Below the pieces are notes generated by a model. The model ran no database searches and was not told the DNA's origin. It was given only the letters and a program-made list of their open reading frames with translations. Made by a program: the position numbers and the translations under genes. Below are positions 25,073 through 31,867 of a DNA stretch of 54,642 nt, in pieces (the stretch's first letter is position 1; each line of letters begins with the position of its first letter). Source of the stretch: a virus; IMG/VR virus record IMGVR_UViG_3300024507_000127, positions 1 through 54,642 of that record; one strand, 5' to 3'.

Positions 25073-25108
25073 ACTTCTATTATATACCTACCCCTAGGTT
25101 TTGTCAAA

Positions 25109-25678
25109 TTAACCTACTTGGTTAACAGTTACAATAACAGAAGGAATTGACGGATGGCGATTTGCACCACTGCCAGTTCCAGGCTCTGCTTCTAATTTTA
25201 TAGTTGTAGTATCAGCAGACCACATTATTTGATAATAATCATTTGTACTAGCATTAACAAAAAAGTTCCATGCTGCAACATAATAAGGATTATTAGTGTT
25301 AACAATTACTTTTGTATTTGTATCCTCTATTGCTGTACCGTTTTTTGCAAGCCAAATATTTACTGTGCTACCAGATCCTCCACCGCCAGTGTGGTGCCAC
25401 TGATCAGAAAATGCAATATTGTATTTACCAGCATATAAAAAGGTAATTTTAGAATTATCTACTAACTGAATTCCATCTTCCCAATCAATATTATTTAATG
25501 TATGTGCTTGAATAGATCCACTTGTTCCAGTTTGATCTACAGTGCTCCAATATGATGCTGAATATCCAAATCCTCCAGCAGGACCAGGATCTCCTTGTGG
25601 ACCTTGCGGACCAGTAGGACCTTGTGGACCTTGTGGACCAGGTACGCCAACATCTGGTGGATTATAAAAACGTGCCAT
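25109..25678 (-). CDS. Collagen-like tail fibre with jelly-roll head
   Basis: Encodes 189 residues. Residues 12-35 are G-x-y repeats (G-P-Q-G-P-Q-G-P-T-G), giving a collagen-like triple helix, and the following 150 residues look like a C1q/TNF-type beta domain. A trimeric fibre or head decoration is likely. The next gene starts at the same base region and probably encodes a partner. Confidence 0.75.
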   Translation of the reverse strand: MARFYNPPDVGVPGPQGPQGPTGPQGPQGDPGPAGGFGYSASYWSTVDQTGTSGSIQAHTLNNIDWEDGIQLVDNSKITFLYAGKYNIAFSDQWHHTGGGGSGSTVNIWLAKNGTAIEDTNTKVIVNTNNPYYVAAWNFFVNASTNDYYQIMWSADTTTIKLEAEPGTGSGANRHPSIPSVIVTVNQVG

Positions 25679-25959
25679 TACATTCCTTGTTCTAGATTAG
25701 TCATAAGAATAGAAGCAGATAATCCACTGGTAGAACCAAGGGCATACAAAGCATCTCTTCCATTTAATTCAATTGAAATTGCATGGCTAGGATCAATTCT
25801 AAAACCATAATTTGCGTTAGTTAAATTTGATCCGCCAAGATAAACATATCCTGTAGCGTTGATATTTTGCACTGTGATATCAACTCCAGAGTGTGTTCCT
25901 GCAGGACTTAGCAATAAAGGTGAAGTTGTGCTAAGAGCAACTATTCTGTTTGTTGTCAT
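25678..25959 (-). CDS. Small virion/fibre accessory protein
   Basis: Encodes 93 residues, beta-rich: L-S-P-A-G-T-H-S-G-V-D-I-T-V-Q-N-I-N and Y-V-Y-L-G-G. Similar small proteins lie next to fibres in other phages. Overlaps the collagen-like gene by one base. Compare with 50171, which has a similar V-T-N-x-x-A-T-G layout. Confidence 0.6.
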   Translation of the reverse strand: MTTNRIVALSTTSPLLLSPAGTHSGVDITVQNINATGYVYLGGSNLTNANYGFRIDPSHAISIELNGRDALYALGSTSGLSASILMTNLEQGM

Positions 25960-25977
25960 ATGGTGAGTATAACACCA

Positions 25978-26307
25978 TTAGTGAAAACTATCACCACAAG
26001 AACATGTTCCTGTAGCATTTGGATTATCTAGAAAAAATCCTTGTTTTTCAATGGTATCAAAGTATTCTATGGTAGCCCCATCTAGATAAGGCAAAGATAG
26101 ATTATCTACTCTAAGATCAAACCCATCATAACTAAACACGCTATCATTATCACGTTTTTCGTAATCAAAATATGTTTGATGTTTTAGCCCTGAGCATCCT
26201 CCAGGCATTACAGTAACACGTAAGAATATTTCATGATTAGGGATAGCAATTTGTGTACCCTTAATTAATTCTCTAACCTTCTCCTGTGCTGCCTCTGTTA
26301 GTTTCAT
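25978..26307 (-). CDS. A-type Fe-S carrier (IscA/ErpA family)
   Basis: Encodes 109 residues. L-T-E-A-A-Q-E-K-V-R at the start and the three cluster cysteines C-S-G-L and C-S-C-G in the right spacing. It would deliver Fe-S clusters, for example to the phage WhiB or CDGSH protein or to host enzymes. Unusual phage cargo. Confidence 0.85.
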   Translation of the reverse strand: MKLTEAAQEKVRELIKGTQIAIPNHEIFLRVTVMPGGCSGLKHQTYFDYEKRDNDSVFSYDGFDLRVDNLSLPYLDGATIEYFDTIEKQGFFLDNPNATGTCSCGDSFH

Positions 26308-26524
26308 CTGGCATCCTTTCGTTTAATCCTCTGGCTATATCTGCACAAACTTCAAAAGCCTTTTTAGTTCTACGACTTTTTGTTTTGCCGTGTGTAGCCC
26401 ATACTTCATAAGTATACTCAATATCAAGAGCAATCTGCTCTCGTATTTCTTTTACTGTAAAAACAATGAACTCCCAGACTTGCTTCTTCTGCTCGTCTGA
26501 GAGTTCCTCTGTCCAATTAGGCAT
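26273..26524 (-). CDS. 83-residue helical protein, unknown
   Basis: Start at ATG 26524 (M-P-N-W-T-E-E-L), overlapping the SSB stop; the end overlaps the Fe-S gene by 35 bases. Rich in Glu/Arg, probably all-helical. Not recognised. Confidence 0.6.
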   Translation of the reverse strand: MPNWTEELSDEQKKQVWEFIVFTVKEIREQIALDIEYTYEVWATHGKTKSRRTKKAFEVCADIARGLNERMPDETNRGSTGEG

Positions 26525-26909
26525 TAGCCTTGACCCATGGATCTTCTCCACTCACTGTTGCCATAGCAGGCGATGGAACTTCTTTTGCAATTGTGTGAAG
26601 AGTTAGAGCAATTGATTCTGCATTAACTTCATAGGATGTTCTTGCATTGCCACTGCTGTCTTTCCAACTTTCTTGATAAATTGTTCCAACAATTGTTACT
26701 TCTTGTCCCTTTTTAAGGTTAGCAAGTGCTTGTTGTCCAAGAGTTTTCCAAGCCTTTACTGTCCACCAAGATGTGTCTTTATCTTCCCACTTACCCGTTG
26801 TTTCATTCTTTACTCTGTCGTTTGTGGCAACTGTAAAACGTGCTCCAGACTGTCCAATAGCCTCTGGATCTTTGCCAAGTCTTCCAACAATAGTTACTTT
26901 AGGATTCAT
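26517..26909 (-). CDS. ssb: Single-stranded DNA-binding protein
   Basis: Encodes 130 residues with an OB fold: V-T-I-V-G-R-L-G-K-D-P at the start, W-W-T-V-K-A-W and L-K-K-G-Q-E-V-T-I-V-G. The acidic C-terminal tail is short (D-P-W … A) compared with bacterial SSBs, so partner recruitment may differ. A replication gene outside the early arm. Confidence 0.85.
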   Translation of the reverse strand: MNPKVTIVGRLGKDPEAIGQSGARFTVATNDRVKNETTGKWEDKDTSWWTVKAWKTLGQQALANLKKGQEVTIVGTIYQESWKDSSGNARTSYEVNAESIALTLHTIAKEVPSPAMATVSGEDPWVKANA

Positions 26910-26956
26910 TTATATCTCGCTCTCTATATTTTAATTAGACCCTTATTATAAGGATA

Positions 26957-27073
26957 TCACATATCGTCTTCTTTTTCAAATTCCTCTAACGCTTCTTTAT
27001 TATTATAACAATAAAGGCAAGCCCCATTTTGTAGCGGGGTATTACAGTCATTACAGTATTTTAAGAAGCCCAT
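26957..27073 (-). CDS. 38-residue zinc ribbon
   Basis: C-N-D-C near residue 7 and C-L-Y-C near 19 in an acidic protein. Start ATG 27073 overlaps the preceding microprotein. Small, probably real because of motif and coupling. Confidence 0.55.
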   Translation of the reverse strand: MGFLKYCNDCNTPLQNGACLYCYNNKEALEEFEKEDDM

Positions 27074-27159
27074 ACGCCAAGTAAAAAGCCTATAATAAAT
27101 ACCATAGTCAAGATTTCTCTCCAATATGTGAAAGGATCTCTCAAGTCCTCATGTTTCAT
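27061..27159 (-). CDS. 32-residue membrane microprotein
   Basis: Hydrophilic start then a single hydrophobic helix (about 15-31). Overlaps both neighbours by a few bases, typical of coupled phage genes. Confidence 0.5.
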   Translation of the reverse strand: MKHEDLRDPFTYWREILTMVFIIGFLLGVWAS

Positions 27160-27338
27160 TACTTACCCCTGATTGCTGCGATGGCAAGCATTTTAAACCC
27201 AAGAGCATTTAGTTTGCTACCATCTATATCTATATCTTCTAATTGTTTAATAATATCATCCTTAACTGCTTTCACAATTTTATGTGTGCCGTTGCAGTCT
27301 GGATACTCAGTTGAATAACCACATTTACATTGTCCCAT
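27159..27338 (-). CDS. Miniature CDGSH-type Fe-S protein
   Basis: Encodes 59 residues from ATG 27338. C-K-C-G-Y-S-T-E-Y-P-D-C-N-G-T-H follows the CDGSH pattern C-x-C-x2-S-x3-P-x-C-x-G-x-H exactly, with D to N in the C-D-G position. That would ligate a [2Fe-2S] cluster through three Cys and one His. A second helical half follows. TATACT plus six bases to ATG implies leaderless expression. Confidence 0.75.
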   Translation of the reverse strand: MGQCKCGYSTEYPDCNGTHKIVKAVKDDIIKQLEDIDIDGSKLNALGFKMLAIAAIRGK

Positions 27339-27344
27339 ATAAAG

Positions 27345-27385
27345 AGTATACCTTATAGCAAAAATAAATGCAACTATGATAGAAT
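27345..27385. promoter_or_regulatory. Back-to-back leaderless promoters
   Basis: Minus strand: TATACT at 27345-27350, six bases to ATG 27338. Plus strand: TAGAAT at 27380-27385, seven bases to ATG 27393. The whole divergent control region is only 54 bases. Confidence 0.65.
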
Positions 27386-27392
27386 AATTCTT

Positions 27393-27575
27393 ATGTGTCC
27401 AAAATGTCATGTAAAACTATTACCAATTATTTATGGTAAATTAACGCCAGATCTATTAGACATGCAAAAAAGCGGAAAAATAATTCTCGGCGACGGTAAG
27501 TATGTTAAAGGCAAGCCAACATCACTATGTATATCTTGCGAAGAAGCATTTGATGTATTAGTTTATATGGACTGA
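27393..27575 (+). CDS. Zinc-ribbon protein
   Basis: Encodes 60 residues: C-P-K-C at the start, P-I-I-Y-G and I-L-G-D-G in the middle, C-I-S-C near residue 46. This layout is known from small bacterial zinc proteins of unknown function. TAGAAT seven bases upstream of ATG suggests leaderless expression. Ends one base before the next gene. Confidence 0.65.
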   Translation: MCPKCHVKLLPIIYGKLTPDLLDMQKSGKIILGDGKYVKGKPTSLCISCEEAFDVLVYMD

Positions 27576-27576
27576 C

Positions 27577-28221
27577 ATGAGAGTAATCATTCCAGCAGCA
27601 GGAAAAGGTACACGTTGGAATAACTTTCGTAATACCCCAAAACATCTTGCAATAATAGATGGCGAACCACTGCTAAACAGAACCATTAATCAGTTTAATA
27701 AGTTTAGCAATGATATAGTCGTAATATCTAAAAACAATATAAGTATAAATGCTGCCACTGAATATCCTCTTGAAGGCAACTGGAATGATGCAGCCAAACT
27801 GTACTCATCAGTCCATCTGTGGGGGGAAGATAGAACAATTATTGCATTTGGTGATGTTTGGTTTTCTGATCAAGCGGTAGAGACAATAGCAAATAATATA
27901 GATCCAATACAGTTTTTTCTACGCCCCAAAGCATCAAAAATTACTGGCAAAAAATATAAAGAAATATTTGCATTGAGTTTTGACGGGGGACAAAAAGAGT
28001 TCGTTCGTAATGTCCTACAGCAGGTAATAGAAGAAAACAAAAAAGGTCCTGGAACATACCTGTTGTATAAAAAGATAAGGAACCTTGAAAGCCTACGGGT
28101 ACAGCATCACTTTACAAATAAATCAAACTATGTTGAAATCAACGACTGGACTGAAGACTTTGATCATCCGCAAGATCTAGAAATATGGGAAAAGCGGCGT
28201 TTAAAGTTCGGCGCAAAATAG
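27577..28221 (+). CDS. MobA-like nucleotidyltransferase (sugar-nucleotide type)
   Basis: Encodes 214 residues. P-A-A-G-K-G-T-R-W is the nucleotide-binding signature loop of the NTP-transferase/GT-A fold; F-G-D-V-W-F-S-D gives the metal Asp; E-I-N-D-W-T-E-D-F-D-H-P-Q-D-L closes the active site. It could activate a sugar phosphate for the glycosyltransferase cluster. Followed by a hairpin terminator. Confidence 0.8.
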   Translation: MRVIIPAAGKGTRWNNFRNTPKHLAIIDGEPLLNRTINQFNKFSNDIVVISKNNISINAATEYPLEGNWNDAAKLYSSVHLWGEDRTIIAFGDVWFSDQAVETIANNIDPIQFFLRPKASKITGKKYKEIFALSFDGGQKEFVRNVLQQVIEENKKGPGTYLLYKKIRNLESLRVQHHFTNKSNYVEINDWTEDFDHPQDLEIWEKRRLKFGAK

Positions 28222-28222
28222 A

Positions 28223-28269
28223 ACCCCACAACCAACATTTGCCCCTTTGCAGGGCAATATGGTTGGGGT
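28223..28269 (+). terminator. Imperfect hairpin after the nucleotidyltransferase
   Basis: Three-part stem: 28223-28227 with 28265-28269, 28230-28233 with 28261-28264, and 28239-28244 with 28252-28257. No strong T run follows, so this may be a weak or processing terminator. Confidence 0.5.
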
Positions 28270-28272
28270 ATA

Positions 28273-28365
28273 TCAATCAATGCCTATTGCTTCATAATCA
28301 TCTATATGATCATCTGTATCCCTCATAATGGGAATAAACTCATTCTTTTCTCTGTATAGACTCAT
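28273..28365 (-). CDS. 30-residue acidic microprotein
   Basis: TATAAT (28372-28377) plus six bases then ATG. Encodes M-S-L-Y-R-E-K-N and a D-x-D-D-H-I-D-D-Y tail. Its promoter overlaps the third CAGAAAGGGAG repeat of the adjacent RNA locus. Confidence 0.45.
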   Translation of the reverse strand: MSLYREKNEFIPIMRDTDDHIDDYEAIGID

Positions 28366-28377
28366 ATCTATATTATA

Positions 28378-28512
28378 CAGAAAGGGAGCAGTTTAGACTC
28401 ATGCTCAGGAGTGCGCCTCCAGAAAGGGAGAGGCGACTTATCCGCCAGAAAGGGAGCGGATGCTAGAAGAGGTACGACCACACGGTAAACCATCAGCCGT
28501 TCATGCCTTCTA
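28378..28512 (-). ncRNA. Candidate anti-Shine-Dalgarno small RNA
   Basis: Predicted transcript from the promoter at 28519-28548. Two hairpins have different six-pair stems (28414-28419/28430-28435 and 28440-28445/28456-28461) but the same ten-base loop, UCCCUUUCUG on the RNA. A third copy of the 11-base motif is single-stranded at 28378-28388, next to a GAGCA/TGCTC hairpin. A seven-pair helix (CTAGAAG/CTTCTAG) folds the 5' part. Loops are complementary to the CAGAAAGG ribosome sites of the early genes. No terminator run is visible, so the 3' end is uncertain. Confidence 0.55.
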
Positions 28513-28518
28513 GATATA

Positions 28519-28548
28519 ATTATAGCAAAGTGTTGGCTAGTATGTCAA
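28519..28548 (-). promoter_or_regulatory. Strong promoter TTGACA-N18-TATAAT with extended -10
   Basis: Consensus -35 at 28543-28548 and consensus -10 at 28519-28524, preceded by TGC (extended -10). Nothing coding follows for 150 bases; it drives the candidate small RNA. Confidence 0.8.
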
Positions 28549-28597
28549 ATCCCATTCAATGTCATTTATACTTAGCCATTCAAGGCATGTAGATATT

Positions 28598-28963
28598 TTA
28601 TCGTAAATCATAATCTGGATCCACTGTTCCTGTCTTCTCCCAATATGGGATACCATTCTCGTCATAATCAGAGCCAAGCCTATCCATTAATTCTTGGTCT
28701 TCATCATCAAAAGATATATCGTAATGTGTTCCCCATCTACTATATGGCTTATCTAAAACATTGTATAGCCAGTTATAGGTTCTAATTCTAAGATGGTCAA
28801 ACTTCGGCGGTACAAAGGAGTTATCCTCATCATACTCATTCTCATATATATAATATATCCTTAATGACCTAGATAAGAACATATGGGATATACGGTGAAA
28901 TATCTGATTGGCTATAAACCTCAAGATTAGGTTATTGGTTTGATGCTCAGGAATGAATTGCAT
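28598..28963 (-). CDS. 121-residue protein, unknown
   Basis: I choose ATG 28963 because TATACT (28970-28975) lies six bases before it, giving a leaderless message. Basic/hydrophobic N-terminal half, acidic C-terminal half (D-D-E-D-Q-E … D-P-D-Y-D). It sits beside the DnaA boxes, so a replication-linked role is possible, but nothing is recognised. Confidence 0.55.
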   Translation of the reverse strand: MQFIPEHQTNNLILRFIANQIFHRISHMFLSRSLRIYYIYENEYDEDNSFVPPKFDHLRIRTYNWLYNVLDKPYSRWGTHYDISFDDEDQELMDRLGSDYDENGIPYWEKTGTVDPDYDLR

Positions 28964-29168
28964 ATGACAAGTATAGCCTAAATGTCCTGATTTGTATACC
29001 CCGTTTTCCACAAAATCTCATAGTTATCCACAGGTTTATCCACAAAAATATATTACTGATTATATTTTCATATACTATAGGTGGAGGAAAAGGGAGGAAA
29101 GTGGGGAATGGAACATCTTTAGAAGATGGATCGTAATGCGACAGTTCAAACCAACCCAGTTCCCAAAC

Positions 29169-29197
29169 CCCATATCATATAAAACCTTATATGTCAA
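29169..29197 (-). promoter_or_regulatory. Promoter TTGACA-N17-TATGGG
   Basis: -35 at 29192-29197 and weaker -10 at 29169-29174, reading toward the DnaA boxes. Confidence 0.5.
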
Positions 29198-29214
29198 ATA
29201 GCCAAATAGCCTGC

Positions 29215-29243
29215 ATAATACCATATCAAACCATATTTGTCAA
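29215..29243 (-). promoter_or_regulatory. Promoter TTGACA-N17-TATTAT
   Basis: Near-consensus -35 (29238-29243) and -10 (29215-29220) with 17 bases between; reads through the DnaA boxes toward 28,963. Confidence 0.7.
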
Positions 29244-29470
29244 ATGATTTGTCCCAAATTATAGACAAAATGTGGTTTAAAAATGTTTAAAAACCATAAC
29301 AAAATGTTATAAAACCATATAAAAATGTTTTAAAATGTTTGAAAATCAGGGAAAAATAAAGTGTTTTCGTAATGTTTTATATAGAGGGATTTGGGTATAT
29401 CTTTTTGTACCCCGCCAAACTTTCAGGGATTTTTTGAAAAGGGTTCTTAATGTTTTTTTGGGAAATCTCA

Positions 29471-29503
29471 CGCCCCTTCGGGGCTGCCGCCATTCGGCGG
29501 CGG
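29471..29503. repeat. Twin stable hairpins
   Basis: GCCCC-TTCG-GGGC and GCCGCC-ATTC-GGCGGC stand side by side in an AT-rich background. The first has a UUCG-type tetraloop. Could end transcription in either direction or mark the origin. Confidence 0.6.
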
Positions 29504-29517
29504 TATATAAAAGATCC

Positions 29518-29546
29518 TTGACAAACATACCTATATACAGTATAAG
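29518..29546 (+). promoter_or_regulatory. Promoter TTGACA-N17-TATAAG
   Basis: -35 at 29518-29523, -10 at 29541-29546, directly after the twin hairpins. No plus-strand gene follows; the product must be a non-coding or primer RNA. Confidence 0.7.
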
Positions 29547-29561
29547 GGATATAACCCTGAT

Positions 29562-29590
29562 TTGACAAATAAAAATTTGTTTGATAAAAT
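29562..29590 (+). promoter_or_regulatory. Promoter TTGACA-N17-TAAAAT
   Basis: -35 at 29562-29567, -10 at 29585-29590; second of two tandem plus-strand promoters without a downstream gene. Confidence 0.65.
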
Positions 29591-29695
29591 GCTGGGATTT
29601 TTTATGTTTGATCGTAATAAAAATTCTGGGAAAAAAATACTATCTTCGTAATAAAGTGTTTGGAATTTGAAAGATAGGGTCGGGGCGCAGCCCAC

Positions 29696-29724
29696 AGCAT
29701 AGCACATCTGCTGCAGGCTGTCAA
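29696..29724 (-). promoter_or_regulatory. Promoter TTGACA-N17-TATGCT
   Basis: -35 at 29719-29724, -10 at 29696-29701, just after the stop of the 29727 gene and reading into the origin region. It faces the two plus-strand promoters. Confidence 0.65.
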
Positions 29725-29726
29725 CC

Positions 29727-29999
29727 CTACTCTACATTATTAGATTTATCAAACATTTCATTCAATGATTCATAGTCTCCTTCTAGATCTAACTCTAATG
29801 CAGCACATAACAAATTAAATGTTTCTTCTATATACATTATTGCTTGATCAGCAGGTTTAACTAATTCAGTATGAACAAAATATGCTAACGGGAGTCCAAT
29901 GTCATTATATTCTATAAAGTCACTGAACTGTTCTTCATCTCTAAAGTTAATCCAGAGATCTGATAATATACCCGCTTTGTTAGCGAAGTTGGTCGCCAT
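29727..29999 (-). CDS. 90-residue acidic protein, unknown
   Basis: Last gene of the leftward early arm. Acidic, helical, with D-E-E-Q-F-S-D-F-I-E-Y. Overlaps the upstream gene by 20 bases. Not recognised. Confidence 0.6.
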   Translation of the reverse strand: MATNFANKAGILSDLWINFRDEEQFSDFIEYNDIGLPLAYFVHTELVKPADQAIMYIEETFNLLCAALELDLEGDYESLNEMFDKSNNVE

Positions 30000-30219
30000 A
30001 GTATTGTCCTATCTGCCTATACTCTGATACAGTCTTGTTGTATTCAGTTGCTTCTAATACCTCCAGCACACGAGCATAAACTACATATGGCTGTGTTGTT
30101 GCTAGATATTTTCCAACTGCCTCAAGGTCAAGACCAAAGTCAGATACAAGTCTGCCAATAGCAATAGCAACCTTTTCTTCTTTTGATATTCCTAGCCTAA
30201 GACCTCTCAATATACGCAT
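29980..30219 (-). CDS. 79-residue helical protein, unknown
   Basis: Basic start (M-R-I-L-R-G-L-R-L-G-I) and a helical body that could be a small DNA-binding fold. TAGAAT (30226-30231), the six bases GGAGGT, then ATG: either a leaderless start or an unusually tight ribosome site. Confidence 0.55.
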   Translation of the reverse strand: MRILRGLRLGISKEEKVAIAIGRLVSDFGLDLEAVGKYLATTQPYVVYARVLEVLEATEYNKTVSEYRQIGQYYGDQLR

Positions 30220-30232
30220 ACCTCCATTCTAC

Positions 30233-30279
30233 CAAAAAAGGTGGGGAGGCGCAAGACCCACCACAGCCTGCGCCTCACC
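30233..30279 (-). terminator. Rho-independent terminator
   Basis: GGTGAGGCGCA (30269-30279) pairs with TGCGCCTCCCCACC (30240-30253), followed by a run of six T on the minus strand. It ends the 30321-32844 operon. Confidence 0.85.
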
Positions 30280-30320
30280 CTGTGTGCGGAGTGACCCATT
30301 CTCCGTCTTCTCAGATAAAT

Positions 30321-30671
30321 TTATTTTGAGATAGCCATTCCATGATAATTAACAAACTCATCAAATGAATGCCAGTCTTCACCATTGCCTACAGTATTAT
30401 CTGTAAAATCAATTGTGATTGGTGTGTCCATGAATGCCTGGTCCGTAGGGTCACACCCATAGATACCAAAGCCAGTCTCGTCCATGATGTTATCCTGAAT
30501 TAAATAACTAATTGCCATACGGGTACCATATGAAGGGTCCGTCCACCTAGGTCTTGCATGATTCAATGCCGCTGCCAGGTCTGGATACAACGAGTCCTCA
30601 CCCCAGTGGCTGTATAGTGCCACGGCATGGTCCTCACTAGTTTTAAATACAAATGTACAACGTGCTCCCAT
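30321..30671 (-). CDS. 116-residue phage protein, unknown
   Basis: Begins M-G-A-R-C-T-F-V-F with Y-S-H-W-G-E-D; this opening is familiar from actinophage early proteins of unknown function. Acidic, mixed alpha/beta. One-base overlap with the gene before. Confidence 0.65.
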   Translation of the reverse strand: MGARCTFVFKTSEDHAVALYSHWGEDSLYPDLAAALNHARPRWTDPSYGTRMAISYLIQDNIMDETGFGIYGCDPTDQAFMDTPITIDFTDNTVGNGEDWHSFDEFVNYHGMAISK

Positions 30672-30946
30672 TATTCTTCTTCCTTTCTTGCTGCTATTGC
30701 GAATGATAAATCATATGTCAAACTATATAGATGAGCATATGCGTCACACATACCCTCCCAATATTTACGTTCCATAGAATCCATAGCCTCTTCAGTTTCA
30801 TCCTCCAAAGCCTGTGCATTAATTAGTTCTTGCTCTGCCTGCAGCATGAGAACTTTTAGGTGACCGTGCATGATATCGATACCGCTGATATCATGGTCTA
30901 CCTGTTTTTGCAGGTATGGTTCTAATGTTGTTGGTGATATTTCCAC
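30671..30946 (-). CDS. 91-residue helical protein, unknown
   Basis: CAGAAAGGAA lies before the start, the early-gene ribosome-site type. Glu/Ala-rich helices, one Cys. Not recognised; overlaps both neighbours. Confidence 0.6.
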   Translation of the reverse strand: MEISPTTLEPYLQKQVDHDISGIDIMHGHLKVLMLQAEQELINAQALEDETEEAMDSMERKYWEGMCDAYAHLYSLTYDLSFAIAARKEEE

Positions 30947-31143
30947 TACTGTTCCTTTCTGAACTCGTCAATTGTAGATAGAATATGATAGCAGGCAGCA
31001 ATGGCACCTGCCAAATACTCTTCCATGTACGTATCCTCATTTGAATACATACCACCTGCTTCATATTTAGTATGAATGTTTTCAATATCTTGCTCCATGC
31101 TAAGAGCATGTAACTTGATATATTCTACTAACTTGTCAATCAT
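30946..31143 (-). CDS. 65-residue helical protein, unknown
   Basis: CAGAAAGG precedes ATG 31143. Helical, resembles the neighbouring protein in having Y-x-x-G-M-x-x-A/Y-A type spacing (weak). Function unknown. Confidence 0.6.
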   Translation of the reverse strand: MIDKLVEYIKLHALSMEQDIENIHTKYEAGGMYSNEDTYMEEYLAGAIAACYHILSTIDEFRKEQ

Positions 31144-31867
31144 TGCTTACCTTTCTGTATTCTGGCACATTGTCCAAGTATACCTTGTGGGTATCACATT
31201 CCGCAACACAGTCAAGGTCTGCTTCCCCCATATAATTACACTCTGAACAAATCTCACCACAATCATTTTCACAGTATTCTAAACTATTTAGTGAATCACA
31301 ATCTCTACATTTGTTTTCATATGATTCTTCTTCAGTAGCAATACCGTTATTGAAGTTGACAGAACCACCCCAACCAGTTTCTTCCTCATAAGATAGATTC
31401 ATCTCTAGGCTAGGATACTGTTCTGATAGTTTAGTTATAGCCTCAACAGGTGGAGACCAAGCAGTATTAAACTTATACCCCACAGAACTATCAGTCTCTT
31501 CATATAACTCAGTCTCAGGATACTCATCACCGTCACGAACTGCAACATCCCATTTGGTTCCCCAGTTGCGAACATTCCAGTCGTACCAATGGTTGCCCTT
31601 GAACATAAGAGATTCTTCTAAAGGCAGGGTATGGTCAGGTTGCTTTATGTAATCCTCATCTGAGATACCGTCTTGTCTATGATTATATATATTATGAAAT
31701 GCAAAGACAGGGTTTGAATAACTTGTTTCTGATATTTCCATTTGTTTTGTATTCATATTCCATGAATCATGGCTCATGACAAATGGTTTGTTGAGTTGTC
31801 GTTTTACATCTGCAACCAAGGCTTCATCACCTGATATGTCAAGATAGTTATAGCACCAGTTAGGCAT
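31136..31867 (-). CDS. DUF1281/YubB-like protein
   Basis: Encodes 243 residues. M-P-N-W-C-Y-N, then N-W-G-T-K-W-D and T-A-W-S-P-P are the conserved blocks of the API-type DUF1281/YubB family found on plasmids and phages. The C-terminal 60 residues add a Cys-rich tail (C-x2-C … C-x3-C … C-x2-C) not seen in short members, probably zinc binding. Function unknown. Confidence 0.75.
   Translation of the reverse strand: MPNWCYNYLDISGDEALVADVKRQLNKPFVMSHDSWNMNTKQMEISETSYSNPVFAFHNIYNHRQDGISDEDYIKQPDHTLPLEESLMFKGNHWYDWNVRNWGTKWDVAVRDGDEYPETELYEETDSSVGYKFNTAWSPPVEAITKLSEQYPSLEMNLSYEEETGWGGSVNFNNGIATEEESYENKCRDCDSLNSLEYCENDCGEICSECNYMGEADLDCVAECDTHKVYLDNVPEYRKVSND

Larger units (their letters stand above)
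28990..29726. other. Candidate replication origin and non-coding region
   Basis: No convincing gene in 760 bases. It holds DnaA boxes TTATCCACA at 29024-29032 and 29036-29044 and a one-mismatch box at 29004-29012, then a very AT-rich stretch with repeated AAAATGTTT and AACCATAT blocks (about 29,200-29,345), four TCGTAAT repeats in one orientation (29131, 29367, 29612, 29646), two stable hairpins at 29471-29503 and five promoters in both directions. Confidence 0.6.

Noticed and set aside
25229-25810. Plus-strand frames opposite the collagen-like fibre
   Set aside because: Cys/Trp-rich antisense reading of collagen triplets; not credible proteins.
28378-28461. CRISPR-like array from the three CAGAAAGGGAG repeats
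   Set aside because: Repeats are only 11 bases, spacing is unequal and short, and no cas gene is present; hairpin presentation fits an RNA function better.
29335-29568. Open frames in the origin region on both strands
   Set aside because: They cross the twin hairpins and promoters, lack ribosome sites, and read repetitive AT-rich DNA.
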